Source: UBA6170 sp942491385 (GTDB lineage Bacteria; Chloroflexota; Anaerolineae; Anaerolineales; Anaerolineaceae). From it: 64,000 nucleotides of DNA. A model generated the notes under the pieces. That model did no database searches and was not told where the DNA came from. It saw only the letters and a list, made by a program, of their open reading frames with translations. The stretch is from contig CALOAF010000008.1 of the NCBI GenBank assembly GCA_942491385.1, positions 186,001-250,000 of the forward strand, written 5' to 3'. Within the stretch, counting starts at the first letter, position 1, and every line of letters begins with the position of its first letter. The translations under genes and the position numbers were made by a program. Positions 36,602-45,501 of the stretch are shown here, piece by piece.

Positions 36602-36937
36602 TTAGAAATTTCCTACAGCAGCAACTTCACTGTCAAAGATCTTAAATAATGCTGTAAATCCGGCTAAATCCAATGCAGCTTTTATATTTTCAGGCACATT
36701 CGTCAGGACTAATTCCCCACGGTTAAATCTTTTACAATTTTTTTGTGTAGAAATCAGAACTCTCAGTCCGGCACTGGAAATAAAACTAACACCCGTCATA
36801 TCAAAAACAAGATGATAGTGATTTTCTTCCATCAATTTATTAAATTCTTCGTGCAGTTGGGGAGCGCTTGCGCTGTCGATGCGTCCTTCAACTTTTACAA
36901 CATCACAGCGTTTGTATTGCGTAGACGAAATTTCCAT
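36602..36937 (-). CDS. STAS-domain anti-sigma factor antagonist (RsbV/SpoIIAA type)
   Basis: 111 residues, one STAS domain. The phosphorylation-site helix start is VSFISSAGLRVLIS (about 53-66), with the conserved Ser in SSAGLR. In the unphosphorylated state such proteins bind the RsbW-type kinase and free its target. First gene of the partner-switching operon, 16 bases before the kinase. A GGAGGC ribosome site precedes ATG 36935-36937. A TATAAT at 36996-37001 on the minus strand could be its -10, although no good -35 is visible. Confidence 0.92.
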   Translation of the reverse strand: MEISSTQYKRCDVVKVEGRIDSASAPQLHEEFNKLMEENHYHLVFDMTGVSFISSAGLRVLISTQKNCKRFNRGELVLTNVPENIKAALDLAGFTALFKIFDSEVAAVGNF

Positions 36938-37084
36938 ATTTAAGCCTCCATCTGGGGTTGGATTAGATTTTTAACCTTATTTTTGAATAATAATCATTAT
37001 AACATGTGGTAATTGCAAAAATAAAGAAATCAGAATACAATGATTCAATATTTATTGATTCTAATTAAGATTTAGGAACCAAAT

Positions 37085-37774
37085 ATGAAAAGAGATGATC
37101 CAAGAAAATTAATTGCTTCATATAAAAGAAAACAACAAATGTTGCCATTCATTATTTGGGGTTTGGCTTTGATTTTAGTCATCGTAGGAATTGTCATGTT
37201 GATTGTGTGGTTAGTCGGTCCCACAAAACCAAGATTAAGTTTATTTTCGTCTGCTACACCAACTACCACAGCAACTTTTACTCCTACGGAAGTTCCTCCA
37301 ACTTCAACTTTCACAATGACGGCCACGGTCACTGAAACCCCAACTGCAACAATTACACCAACCCGGTCAGGACCAATTGAATATACGGTAGTGGAAGGTG
37401 ACACCTGTTATGATATTGCCGTAACCTTTGATATCGATATTATGGTGTTATTGGCAATTAATAATTTCGATCCGGGGTCTTGCCCGATTCAGCCTGGTGA
37501 CAAGATTATTATTCCATCGCCAAATCAAGAATTACCTACCGCCACACCCTGGCCGACGAATTTACCTAGGGGATCAAAATTGACGTATGTTGTTCAATTT
37601 GGAGATACATTGGACTCAATTGCTGATAAATTCCTGAGCACAGTTGAAGATATCATGGAACTAAACGAATTAGAAAATTCGAACCAAATTTTTGCCGGTC
37701 AGGTCTTGGAAGTTCGGGTTAATTTGGTAACACCAATTCCAACATTACCTGCAACTATCACACCAACACCATAA
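37085..37774 (+). CDS. Membrane-anchored protein with two LysM domains
   Basis: 229 residues. A basic cytoplasmic N-terminus, one membrane helix (about 19-44, LPFIIWGLALILVIVGIVML), a Thr/Pro-rich linker (about 56-95), then two LysM repeats: YTVVEGDTCYDIAVTFDI (about 98-142) and YVVQFGDTLDSIADKFL (about 160-205). LysM domains bind N-acetylglucosamine polymers such as peptidoglycan. The protein has no catalytic domain, so it is probably a wall-anchored structural or scaffolding factor. Divergent from the partner-switching operon, converging on queG. Confidence 0.87.
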   Translation: MKRDDPRKLIASYKRKQQMLPFIIWGLALILVIVGIVMLIVWLVGPTKPRLSLFSSATPTTTATFTPTEVPPTSTFTMTATVTETPTATITPTRSGPIEYTVVEGDTCYDIAVTFDIDIMVLLAINNFDPGSCPIQPGDKIIIPSPNQELPTATPWPTNLPRGSKLTYVVQFGDTLDSIADKFLSTVEDIMELNELENSNQIFAGQVLEVRVNLVTPIPTLPATITPTP

Positions 37775-37782
37775 TTGGTGTT
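37765..37782. terminator. Hairpin between converging LysM and queG genes
   Basis: A perfect 7-bp stem with 4-base loop (AACACCA/TGGTGTT) covers both stop codons. There is no T-run on either side, so termination activity is uncertain. Confidence 0.4.
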
Positions 37783-38861
37783 CATTCGTCATTTGGCAAG
37801 TTTGATCCTTTAAGTAACCAGGCAGCCAGTTTACGAAGTTCAGGGTTTTCATCAGTTTGCATAATTGAATCAATTGGGTTAATAAAATCTTTACTGAAAT
37901 GATTTCCCGCAGCAATTAGCAGATTACGTCTATAACCGTCGTGTTTTGCGCGTGAAATCGGTGATTGTGAATATTTATTTTGAAACTCTGATTTGGTCAA
38001 CTGTAATTCGGAAACGATATCCAGATTTTGAACACTCTCGGAAGTTTGAAAGAAATTTTGCTCAGGTTCTTTGGCAAATTTGGTATTCCATGGGCAAACC
38101 TGTTGGCATACATCACATCCAAAGATCCAATTATCGATTTTAGCGCATAATTCTTCTGGAATCATCCCTCGATGTTCAATCGTCAAATATGAAATACATC
38201 GATTTGCATCAATTGTCCGGTTGGGCAGGATGCAACTTGTTGGGCAACTATCCAGGCATCTGGTGCAATTACCACACAGATCCTTTTCAAGAATGGTATC
38301 TGTTTCAAATGAAAGATTAATAAGAAGTTCAGCGAGAAAGAAATATGACCCAGCCCCTGGAATAATCAGACAAGTGTTCTTCCCAATCCATCCCAAACCG
38401 GCGTTTTGGGCGATTTCTTTTTCCAGTATCGGGCCTGTATCAGTGTAAATTCGATATTCAATTTGGATTGGATGGACTTTGGTTATGATGAAATCTACCA
38501 GATTTTTTAAGAGCTTGGGGATCACAAGATGATAATCATCCCCAATGGCATAATTCGCAATTTTTGGGAAATGATTTTTCCGTTTTTCAAAGCCTGGAGG
38601 CGTATATGGCAAAGCCAGGACGATGATCGATTTGCAGTTTGGTAATATGAGTGTGGGATCTTTTCGTTTTGCTAGAGTATCCGCACGACTTAAGTAGCCC
38701 ATATTACCAGCGTACCCTCGGTCAATCCATTCTGTAAATGTAAGAAAATGAAGTGGAATATTGGGTTTGGTAAAGCCAATATGAGAAAAACCGAGGCGAT
38801 AAGCTTCGGTTTTAATTTCTTCTTTTATGGATTGTAAATTTATATCTGACAACTGATCCAT
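37782..38861 (-). CDS. queG: Epoxyqueuosine reductase
   Basis: Cobalamin- and iron-sulfur-dependent enzyme making the last step of queuosine in tRNA. 359 residues. Cofactor domain with GWIGKNTCLI (about 155) and LPYTPPGF. Two 4Fe-4S sites: CGNCTRCLDSCPTSCI (about 192-207) and CDVCQQVCPWN (about 248-258). A C-terminal HEAT-like tail carries SPISRAKHDGYRRNLLIAAG. Its ATG overlaps the stop of the upstream lipoprotein gene (TAATG). It acts after QueA, encoded at 14.8-15.9 kb. Confidence 0.96.
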   Translation of the reverse strand: MDQLSDINLQSIKEEIKTEAYRLGFSHIGFTKPNIPLHFLTFTEWIDRGYAGNMGYLSRADTLAKRKDPTLILPNCKSIIVLALPYTPPGFEKRKNHFPKIANYAIGDDYHLVIPKLLKNLVDFIITKVHPIQIEYRIYTDTGPILEKEIAQNAGLGWIGKNTCLIIPGAGSYFFLAELLINLSFETDTILEKDLCGNCTRCLDSCPTSCILPNRTIDANRCISYLTIEHRGMIPEELCAKIDNWIFGCDVCQQVCPWNTKFAKEPEQNFFQTSESVQNLDIVSELQLTKSEFQNKYSQSPISRAKHDGYRRNLLIAAGNHFSKDFINPIDSIMQTDENPELRKLAAWLLKGSNLPNDE

Positions 38862-39568
38862 TATGGGGTTGGAGAAACTCCCACAGTTGCTGTCGGTTCA
38901 GTTTGTGTGGCAGTTGGTGAAGCTGGGACGCCAACAACAAAATTCACATAAAATGTGTTCCCAAAATTTGCTTCCTGATCATCAGATAGAATCCAATGTG
39001 AGATATATTCCCCGGTCTGACTGGGTGCTGTAAACTCAATAGAAATATCAACCTCTGTATTTGGTTTAACTTCCTGAGCTAATAAAAATGATGAAGGGGC
39101 ACCATAACTATTGCCTGCCCATAATCTGACTCTGTAATTCGCAGTCCAGGTTGTTGTGCCTGTATTTTTAATTCTCCAGGTTTTAATAAATTTTGAGCCG
39201 GGAGGAATCACCTGCCCATCTGGAATAGTCACATCGGTCACAAAAGCCATCTTGTTCGGATTGGGTGTTGTACCGGCGACTGTTGTACTTTGAGGTGTTG
39301 TGTTGGTTAAATCAGAAGTTGGGGCTGCTGTTGGCAATTGAATTGTAGCCGTCACGGTCGGTGACGGTTGAGCTGTGTTAGTGGCTGTTGGTAAACTGAG
39401 TGCCGTCCGGGTCAATTGTGCGGCGACAGTCTCAGCTGCTTGCGTGAAAATCACATTTGCGTCCAGGGTAGGTTCCACTGGTTCAGATGGCTTACATGCT
39501 CCCAGTGCAGAAATCATAAATATCATAACTAAGATCCAGTAACTGGTCTTTTTAATTTTTTGGGTCAT
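38861..39568 (-). CDS. Lipoprotein with NBR1-like Ig domain
   Basis: 235 residues. Signal peptide with lipobox (MISALGAC, Cys at about 25), a Thr/Pro-rich linker (about 55-110), then one beta-sandwich resembling the NBR1/ILRUN four-tryptophan domain (about 117-215): IPPGSKFIKTWRIKNTGTTTW, then RVRLWAG and GEYISHWILSD. A second Pro/Thr tail follows. In bacteria these domains occur in envelope proteins and are thought to mediate protein or glycan contacts. ATG 39568 is chosen because GGAGG lies 5 bases before it; an upstream in-frame TTG overlaps that site. queG is coupled downstream. Confidence 0.82.
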   Translation of the reverse strand: MTQKIKKTSYWILVMIFMISALGACKPSEPVEPTLDANVIFTQAAETVAAQLTRTALSLPTATNTAQPSPTVTATIQLPTAAPTSDLTNTTPQSTTVAGTTPNPNKMAFVTDVTIPDGQVIPPGSKFIKTWRIKNTGTTTWTANYRVRLWAGNSYGAPSSFLLAQEVKPNTEVDISIEFTAPSQTGEYISHWILSDDQEANFGNTFYVNFVVGVPASPTATQTEPTATVGVSPTP

Positions 39569-39663
39569 TGATACCTCCAATTTTTAATTGCTCCTTTTAT
39601 TTTTATCCTTCTCGTATTGATTTTCAATTGAAGTGCTATATTCTGTCAAGGTTTAAAAACTAA

Positions 39664-40803
39664 TCAGGGAAGAAAATCATCAGATAGTACTACGTTTTCC
39701 CAATCTTTGGGTTTTTGTATAGTTGGAGTTTTGAAAGAGAAACCAATTTTATCTCGAAACGAAAAGAATGTGATCGCACCAGGATAAATGCTTATGTCAT
39801 GCTTATATGTTATACCATCAATTATAAAGGATATTGTATATTCACCTGCGGGTAAATCGCTGAGAGCGAGGTTTTCTTTGTAATACTCATCTCGATTAAT
39901 GTTATTGCTGGCATAAGTAAGAACCATCCAGGATTGGTTTGTTTCTTTATTACGAATATATACTTCTTTGAGAAGAATGTAATAATCGTCGAATGTCTTT
40001 ACTTGACCAACCAGGACACCCCAACCTTGAGGGGGAGAGAGCCATAATTCAGGATTTCTAGTTCTAAAATAACTGTTGGTCTCATAGCGGACTTCAAAAT
40101 GTAGATGAGGGCCGGTTGTAAAGCCAGTATTCCCGACAATTCCTAATTGGGTCCCGGTTTCAACTCTTTGACCTTTTTCAACGTCAATCCGATCCATATG
40201 TCCATAAACCGTTAATAGATTTTTATCTTTATAACCAAAATCATGCTCAATTGATACTGCCATTCCGTAAGGATCTTCCTCATTGTAAGAACCGTAATAT
40301 AATCCATATCCAGCCCAAACGACCGTGCCAGGAGCGGCAGCAATGACGGGAGTACCACGTTTGGCAGTAATATCTATACCAGTGTGAATAATATCTGAAT
40401 CTGGAAAAAAATATCCATAGCGATAATTGGCCAGTGGCCAGTTAATTTCATCGGCTGCAATAGGCCTGGAAAAATAAAAATGATCATTGGGTGAAATTGC
40501 CCAAGGAGTGGGATATAAAGGGGGACGCCATAGAGAAACAGGTGCTTCATCTGGTTTGGGTAGTACCAATGTAATTGGTTCTTCTTTGGCTATGGAACTA
40601 ATTGCCGCTGGAAGGATAGTGGATTTTTCTATGATGTCAGAATTTATAACTTGAATATTATTTATTATTGGATCCTTTACACCTGCATCTGACGCATTTG
40701 GATTTTCTGATATATTTTGAAGACCATTTTTCCCAATAAAAAAAACAATCACCATTCCGATGAATGTTAGCAACCACAAGGAAATTAAATAATTCTTCCT
40801 CAT
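39664..40803 (-). CDS. M23-family metallopeptidase, membrane anchored
   Basis: About 379 residues. N-terminal membrane segment (YLISLWLLTFIGMVIVFFIG) and a peptidase M23 (LytM-like) domain at about 135-245: HTGIDITAKRGTPVIAAAPG, YGHMDRIDVEKGQ and GPHLHFEVR, giving zinc ligands H-x3-D and HxH. A beta-rich C-terminal region (about 250-380) follows. It should cut or bind peptidoglycan cross-bridges at the outer face of the membrane. ATG 40803 is preferred to the TTG one codon before. It follows the propeller gene by a few bases. Confidence 0.88.
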   Translation of the reverse strand: MRKNYLISLWLLTFIGMVIVFFIGKNGLQNISENPNASDAGVKDPIINNIQVINSDIIEKSTILPAAISSIAKEEPITLVLPKPDEAPVSLWRPPLYPTPWAISPNDHFYFSRPIAADEINWPLANYRYGYFFPDSDIIHTGIDITAKRGTPVIAAAPGTVVWAGYGLYYGSYNEEDPYGMAVSIEHDFGYKDKNLLTVYGHMDRIDVEKGQRVETGTQLGIVGNTGFTTGPHLHFEVRYETNSYFRTRNPELWLSPPQGWGVLVGQVKTFDDYYILLKEVYIRNKETNQSWMVLTYASNNINRDEYYKENLALSDLPAGEYTISFIIDGITYKHDISIYPGAITFFSFRDKIGFSFKTPTIQKPKDWENVVLSDDFLP

Positions 40804-40807
40804 CAAT

Positions 40808-42676
40808 TTATGGTTGCGGGGTCCAGGTAGGTCGGCGAGTGGGGACGATAGTTTCAGTTGGTGTCATTGTGGTAGTGGGTGAACGGTAATAACGAATAGT
40901 TGGACTGATCGTGGGTGTTAATTGATTTGTAGGGATTGGGGTTGGAGATTTGAACGCTTCGATGGGATATAACTCTTTCATGGCAGCGTACCAATCCAAT
41001 CCATTCAAATATATGAATTGATTAAATCGTGTTGAATTAAAATATTGTCGCCAATTCGCCATGGCGGGCACTCGCTCCCAACCATGACTCATCGCTAGCT
41101 CGGTGAGATCAACCCAATATCCTTCAGGGATGGATATTTTCACGCCACCGGTTTCGTATGTTTCGGGATTGTTGTTATATCTGGCAGAAAGATCGAAAGG
41201 CATTTGTTTTATGGGTAACCCCTGGGAGCCATCTTGATATCTGGCTTTAATAAAAATCCGCCAATATGTCGCTCCGCTTCTTTCTTCTTTAATTGTAGTG
41301 GTTAATCCAGCGTGAACCGAAATTGGATTGAACTCAAAAGCTCGTCCGGTGTATAGCCATTCCTCCGCAGTCCCTGGGGTTGACGGATCAGTAATCGGGA
41401 TAAAAGTTTTGTTTAACTGAGTGAGGAAATCCCAGCCGGTAATTTTTGTTGTCGAGTTTCGAAGTTCATTGAAAGATTGGATGACTGAACTGGATAAGAA
41501 TGGATATTCCATCTCGACATTATCCAACAACACTAAGTTAGGTGAACCAGTTTGTTGAACCTTTTTTGTATCCAGTATGAGCTTGGGATTCTTTTCTAGC
41601 AGTGATGAAAGAAATTTGTTTCCTTCATAGTCGTGTAATAAAGTGAATCCATTTACATTTCCAGGAATTTCTGTTGCAGGAAAAACTAAATTTCCAAATT
41701 GATTTTTAGAAACTAAGAAATTTTGATTGGCCTCCAATTGTATATAGGAGATCAAATTGGCTGTCAACAATGCTGAATCGCCCATCGTTACTTCTGAAAC
41801 CATTACACTTGAATCTGAAAAATCAGCCTGCATAATTCGAGGAGAACCATAATTTTCGCTTGTCCAAAGTAATTTTTCCCCATCTGATGACCAATGCGGA
41901 TTGATATCAATCTGCTTAGGCCGGTCGGCAACTTTCATGAATCGGTCTTCGACCGTATCCAGTTTTGCTAACCAGATTTCTTCATCGCCATCTACGGTTG
42001 AAACAAAAGCAATTTTCCTGCCATCTGCACTCCATGAAGGAGAAAATTGAGGTTCAACCCCATTGGTAAGTTGTATCGGATCGCTATCAAGATTTTGAAG
42101 GTCCTGAATAAATATATCCAAATTACCATTGGCATAGGATTCATAAGCAATGTACAAATCATCGGACGACCAGGTGGGAGCACCATCATATTCAGGAGAA
42201 TCAGTTACTCGCAACTCAGTTCCATCGTGAAGATCCATTATATAAATATCCCAATAGCCATTTTTTTTGGCTGAATAAGCTAATTTGCTACTATCATGGC
42301 TTACTGTGGGATGTATTTCTTCGAAAGGTTCATCAATTAAGCGTGTGAAGGGAATTCCTTCAGGATGAAATGCATAGATTTGTGATTTTTGATCAACAAA
42401 AATCGAAAAGATAAATAAAGGTATTTCTGATGCAGGAAAATCTAAGGATGTTGGATTTTCTGAAAAAACCGGATTAATCGAGCTCTGCTCCATTGAATTA
42501 GAAGTTGGAGTGGTAGACTCCTGGGTAAATGAAGAAACAACTTCATTTGAATAAGGGCTGTTTCGTTCTGAAAGTACATAATTAACAAACAAAAACATTA
42601 ATACCAAATTTGTTATGGCTAGAATGATCCAAACATAATTGGTATTCCCCTGGGTTGATTTTTGATTATTGTTCAT
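40808..42676 (-). CDS. Membrane-anchored TolB-like beta-propeller protein
   Basis: 622 residues. One N-terminal membrane helix (YVWIILAITNLVLMFLFVNY, about 14-33), then TolB/WD40-like blades (about 95-290) with recurrent S-x-D-x-x-x-I-A-F/Y cores (SHDSSKLAYSAKKNG, SSDDLYIAYESYANGN, SADGRKIAFVSTVDG, SSDGEKLLWTSENYG). The second half (about 300-590) is not recognised. It includes PSTPGTAEEWLYTGRAFE and a segment on walking text-book wall-repeat proteins is absent. The tail is Pro/Thr-rich. Probably an extracytoplasmic scaffold, as it lies between two M23 peptidase genes. Confidence 0.75.
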   Translation of the reverse strand: MNNNQKSTQGNTNYVWIILAITNLVLMFLFVNYVLSERNSPYSNEVVSSFTQESTTPTSNSMEQSSINPVFSENPTSLDFPASEIPLFIFSIFVDQKSQIYAFHPEGIPFTRLIDEPFEEIHPTVSHDSSKLAYSAKKNGYWDIYIMDLHDGTELRVTDSPEYDGAPTWSSDDLYIAYESYANGNLDIFIQDLQNLDSDPIQLTNGVEPQFSPSWSADGRKIAFVSTVDGDEEIWLAKLDTVEDRFMKVADRPKQIDINPHWSSDGEKLLWTSENYGSPRIMQADFSDSSVMVSEVTMGDSALLTANLISYIQLEANQNFLVSKNQFGNLVFPATEIPGNVNGFTLLHDYEGNKFLSSLLEKNPKLILDTKKVQQTGSPNLVLLDNVEMEYPFLSSSVIQSFNELRNSTTKITGWDFLTQLNKTFIPITDPSTPGTAEEWLYTGRAFEFNPISVHAGLTTTIKEERSGATYWRIFIKARYQDGSQGLPIKQMPFDLSARYNNNPETYETGGVKISIPEGYWVDLTELAMSHGWERVPAMANWRQYFNSTRFNQFIYLNGLDWYAAMKELYPIEAFKSPTPIPTNQLTPTISPTIRYYRSPTTTMTPTETIVPTRRPTWTPQP

Positions 42677-42755
42677 GATTATTCAATCGACAAAGAATCT
42701 AAGAAATTCTTTTCTGATTGTAGCATTTATAATTTCACTTCGTCAATTTTCGTAA

Positions 42756-43703
42756 TTAACGGTTTTGTAAATAAAACTTGGTGGCGTTCATCGGATCAAT
42801 TTGATAAAAGCGACCAGAGACACGCCACAAGCAATAATTATAAATTTCACCCTGTGAGGCAGTATTGTCGTAATGAGCCATTTCACTGAAAGTGTATCCG
42901 GATGGCCCAATTCGAAATTCCAAATGTAAATGAGGGTTTCCTGAGTAACCTGAATTACCTACCGCTCCAATTTCCTTACCACTTAAAATCAATGAATTAT
43001 TTTCAACTGTCGATGGGGAGAAGAGATGGGCGTAAAGTATATACAACGAGAGCTGGTCAGATTCGTTTGCGTTTTCATGAAATTGAAATTCAGGGCAACT
43101 TAAATTAGTCTGATATGGTGCATTTATTCCTGGATATTGGCTAAGGAGGTGCTCAGAAACAATTGCTGGTAGCGTTGAAAATGACGTTTCGATGATCACC
43201 ATATTGCCATAAGGAGGACGGTTATCGATCACTGAACGCACCACGCCTGAAGTAATAGAATGGACTGGTAAATTTTCTATGTTCTTGATTGTTTTATAGC
43301 GATAAAACGAAAAATCAACCCCATGATGACCTTCATCTTTTCCATCTCCGGCATAATCAAAAGGATTTGATACGATTATTGATAAGTCTTCCAATGGAAT
43401 CCCCGCCAATGGCGAGGAGAATTGTGTCGACGTGGGTGTAGGCGTAAAAATGATGTCAATTACATCATCATTTTCCATAATGGGCAGGTTTACTTTAGAA
43501 TTATCGGTAGGTAAAACATGCGCTTTTGTTGATGTTGACTGCTGGGGGACTGAGGTCGGAGTTAATTTATCAGCCAATTCGATGTTATTCTCACTATGAA
43601 CTGCTTCAATATTTTTGGTTTGACACCCAGGTAAAACTACCACCAATAAGAATGTGATTATTATGACCACAGTACTTTTGCAAAATATTATTTTTTTATT
43701 CAT
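42756..43703 (-). CDS. M23-family metallopeptidase-like lipoprotein
   Basis: 315 residues. Signal peptide with lipobox (LLVVVLPGC, Cys at about 27), Thr-rich linker, then an M23 domain (about 120-290): DEGHHGVDFSFYRYKT (H-x3-D), VHSITSGVVRSVIDN, YILYAHLFSPS and GNPHLHLEFRIG (HxH). All expected zinc ligands appear present. Compared with the other M23 protein at 39.7-40.8 kb the insert around AIVSEHLLSQYPG is extra. The ATG overlaps the preceding gene by 8 bases. 79 bases separate it from the propeller gene. Confidence 0.85.
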   Translation of the reverse strand: MNKKIIFCKSTVVIIITFLLVVVLPGCQTKNIEAVHSENNIELADKLTPTSVPQQSTSTKAHVLPTDNSKVNLPIMENDDVIDIIFTPTPTSTQFSSPLAGIPLEDLSIIVSNPFDYAGDGKDEGHHGVDFSFYRYKTIKNIENLPVHSITSGVVRSVIDNRPPYGNMVIIETSFSTLPAIVSEHLLSQYPGINAPYQTNLSCPEFQFHENANESDQLSLYILYAHLFSPSTVENNSLILSGKEIGAVGNSGYSGNPHLHLEFRIGPSGYTFSEMAHYDNTASQGEIYNYCLWRVSGRFYQIDPMNATKFYLQNR

Positions 43704-44028
43704 TTAAATTAAAATTGATCGTTTTGGTATCTACCTGCCCAATATCATCAGCATAGTAAATTTCACCTGATAAAGTTAATTGATCTGCTGGATTTGAATT
43801 TCGCAAGTGCATGGTGAAAACGACCTCGGTATCAACATTTTCGATTAAAGTGACTTCTGAAATAATTTCAGAATCACTATTTTTTATGTAGAAATTCAAG
43901 TTAGGAGGATGGGAAAATTCAGATATTTTCAAAAATACCTTCAATCGCTGTTTATCTTCCCAGGGGTCAACTTTCAATTCAATAAAATGAACTTCGCTTG
44001 GGGGGAGTGGATTGGTGAAGTTTCTCAT
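43696..44028 (-). CDS. Small beta-rich protein of unknown function
   Basis: 110 residues with no signal peptide or membrane helix and an alternation of hydrophobic residues suggesting an all-beta Ig-like fold (FIELKVDPWEDKQRLKVFL, TEVVFTMHLRNSN). I do not recognise the family. Coupling to both neighbours supports it as real: it starts in the stop of the DUF1015 gene (TAATG) and its end overlaps the M23 start. Confidence 0.6.
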   Translation of the reverse strand: MRNFTNPLPPSEVHFIELKVDPWEDKQRLKVFLKISEFSHPPNLNFYIKNSDSEIISEVTLIENVDTEVVFTMHLRNSNPADQLTLSGEIYYADDIGQVDTKTINFNLNE

Positions 44029-45347
44029 TACTTAGTTATTTTTCGACCTTCCATATAAAATCGTTTCTCGTATGCTTCTCCCATGGAGAAGGTTTTTCGA
44101 GGTAATGCACCGTCAATAATAACGGTTTTGAATAGCTGGTCTTTTTCTATTGCTGGAAGGTAAAAACCACAATTACCTGGTTTTGACCCTAAATTACAGG
44201 TTATTTCACTTCCATGAACATAATCTATCTTTTCTGCACCACCATCTTGTAAAAATTGATCAAGGAATGCCTGTAATGTTCCTACCGGCAAATTTGACGA
44301 TGTCTGCGAAATTTCAACTACATAATAGCGATTATTTAGGATAAGACCAAATTTATGAATATGCCCTGACTGACGATCTACAATTGCAATCATTTCTTGA
44401 GGGTTATCGTAATTTTCCAGTTTAATTTCACCATTCCAAAATTGATTCATTTTTTTTACAACACCATTTTTCAGATTGAATAAAACCCGGTGAATCGGTT
44501 CAAATTCTAATCCGATATCATGAATATTTTCAATTTCCACCAGAGCATATCTGGCTGGGTGATTCAAACCTACAGATGGTTTTATTTTTTCCCAAATCGA
44601 TTTCGCTGTTGCAAGAGAATGATTCCCATCACCCATAGCAAAAAGTAATACGCCAAAATCCCCACCTACCTGGTAATATTCGCTAAATCGTTCAGGATTT
44701 GCCAGAATACTCAAGGCATTTTGAACCGAGTCCAGGTGGTGAGCCTGATCAATACCATATCCCGATAAATGGCCACTATTTTTCATTAATTCAAAATCAT
44801 ACAATTTTTCTAAATCTTGGCGTTTTTCCACCAGTGGTTCAATTACCGTTCTTTCCGGATCATCTATCAGAACCAAAATATGTGGAAACTCCAATTTTGC
44901 CCCCTCACGAATGCGAATTCGAGGTGGAAGCCGATCAATGATGGTTCCTTCAGTTGCTCGAATTAAGGTTTGCGAGCCTTTAGAAAAATCATATTTTTCC
45001 AAGTCCAATGCCAACATCAAACCAAAGCGAGTTTTTGATCCGATCTTGCGTTCTACCAGGATAAACCCCTCAAAAGAACGGAAAACTCCATTTTCCAGAT
45101 ATTCTGTCATGGTTTGTTTTGTATTTTCGATTCTAATATGTTCATCGTTAGAGTCTAAATATACTTCGGGTAGTATCATTTTTAATGTGGAGGGTGAGCT
45201 CCCGACTAAATTTTCAACATCTTTCCAATATTCTGGTTGAGAGGTAAATTGATCACAAGCAATCACTGCCCATTTATGGAAATCAATTTGATTTACAGGT
45301 AAGAGAATTTCAGGGACTTGAACACCAAGTTTTTCGAATGAATCCAT
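44028..45347 (-). CDS. DUF1015 family protein
   Basis: 439 residues. Characteristic of DUF1015 are ACDQFTSQPEYWKDVE near the N-terminus, YDFSKGSQTLIRATEGTIIDRLPPR (a longer family block, about 125-150) and FAMGDGNHSLATAKSIWE (about 235, GDGNHS). The biochemical role of the family is not settled. Start ATG 45347 is chosen because AAAGGAAAA lies 9 bases upstream; a GTG at 45365 overlaps that site. First gene of the run into the beta-rich protein, M23 peptidase, propeller and M23 peptidase genes. Confidence 0.9.
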   Translation of the reverse strand: MDSFEKLGVQVPEILLPVNQIDFHKWAVIACDQFTSQPEYWKDVENLVGSSPSTLKMILPEVYLDSNDEHIRIENTKQTMTEYLENGVFRSFEGFILVERKIGSKTRFGLMLALDLEKYDFSKGSQTLIRATEGTIIDRLPPRIRIREGAKLEFPHILVLIDDPERTVIEPLVEKRQDLEKLYDFELMKNSGHLSGYGIDQAHHLDSVQNALSILANPERFSEYYQVGGDFGVLLFAMGDGNHSLATAKSIWEKIKPSVGLNHPARYALVEIENIHDIGLEFEPIHRVLFNLKNGVVKKMNQFWNGEIKLENYDNPQEMIAIVDRQSGHIHKFGLILNNRYYVVEISQTSSNLPVGTLQAFLDQFLQDGGAEKIDYVHGSEITCNLGSKPGNCGFYLPAIEKDQLFKTVIIDGALPRKTFSMGEAYEKRFYMEGRKITK

Positions 45348-45501
45348 AATATATTTTCCTTTCACATAACGATGAAATATGACAATTTCATTGTATCGGA
45401 AAAAGAATATTATTAGAATAAGTATTCAGTTACTTGTGACCTCTGTCAGTATAAGCAAGGACACTTATCTAAAAAAACCATCCTTGCGGACGTTCTTCAT
45501 T

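Noticed and set aside
37250..37370. Thr/Pro codon-rich stretch as a DNA repeat
   Set aside because: It encodes the protein linker of the LysM protein and has no regular period at the DNA level.
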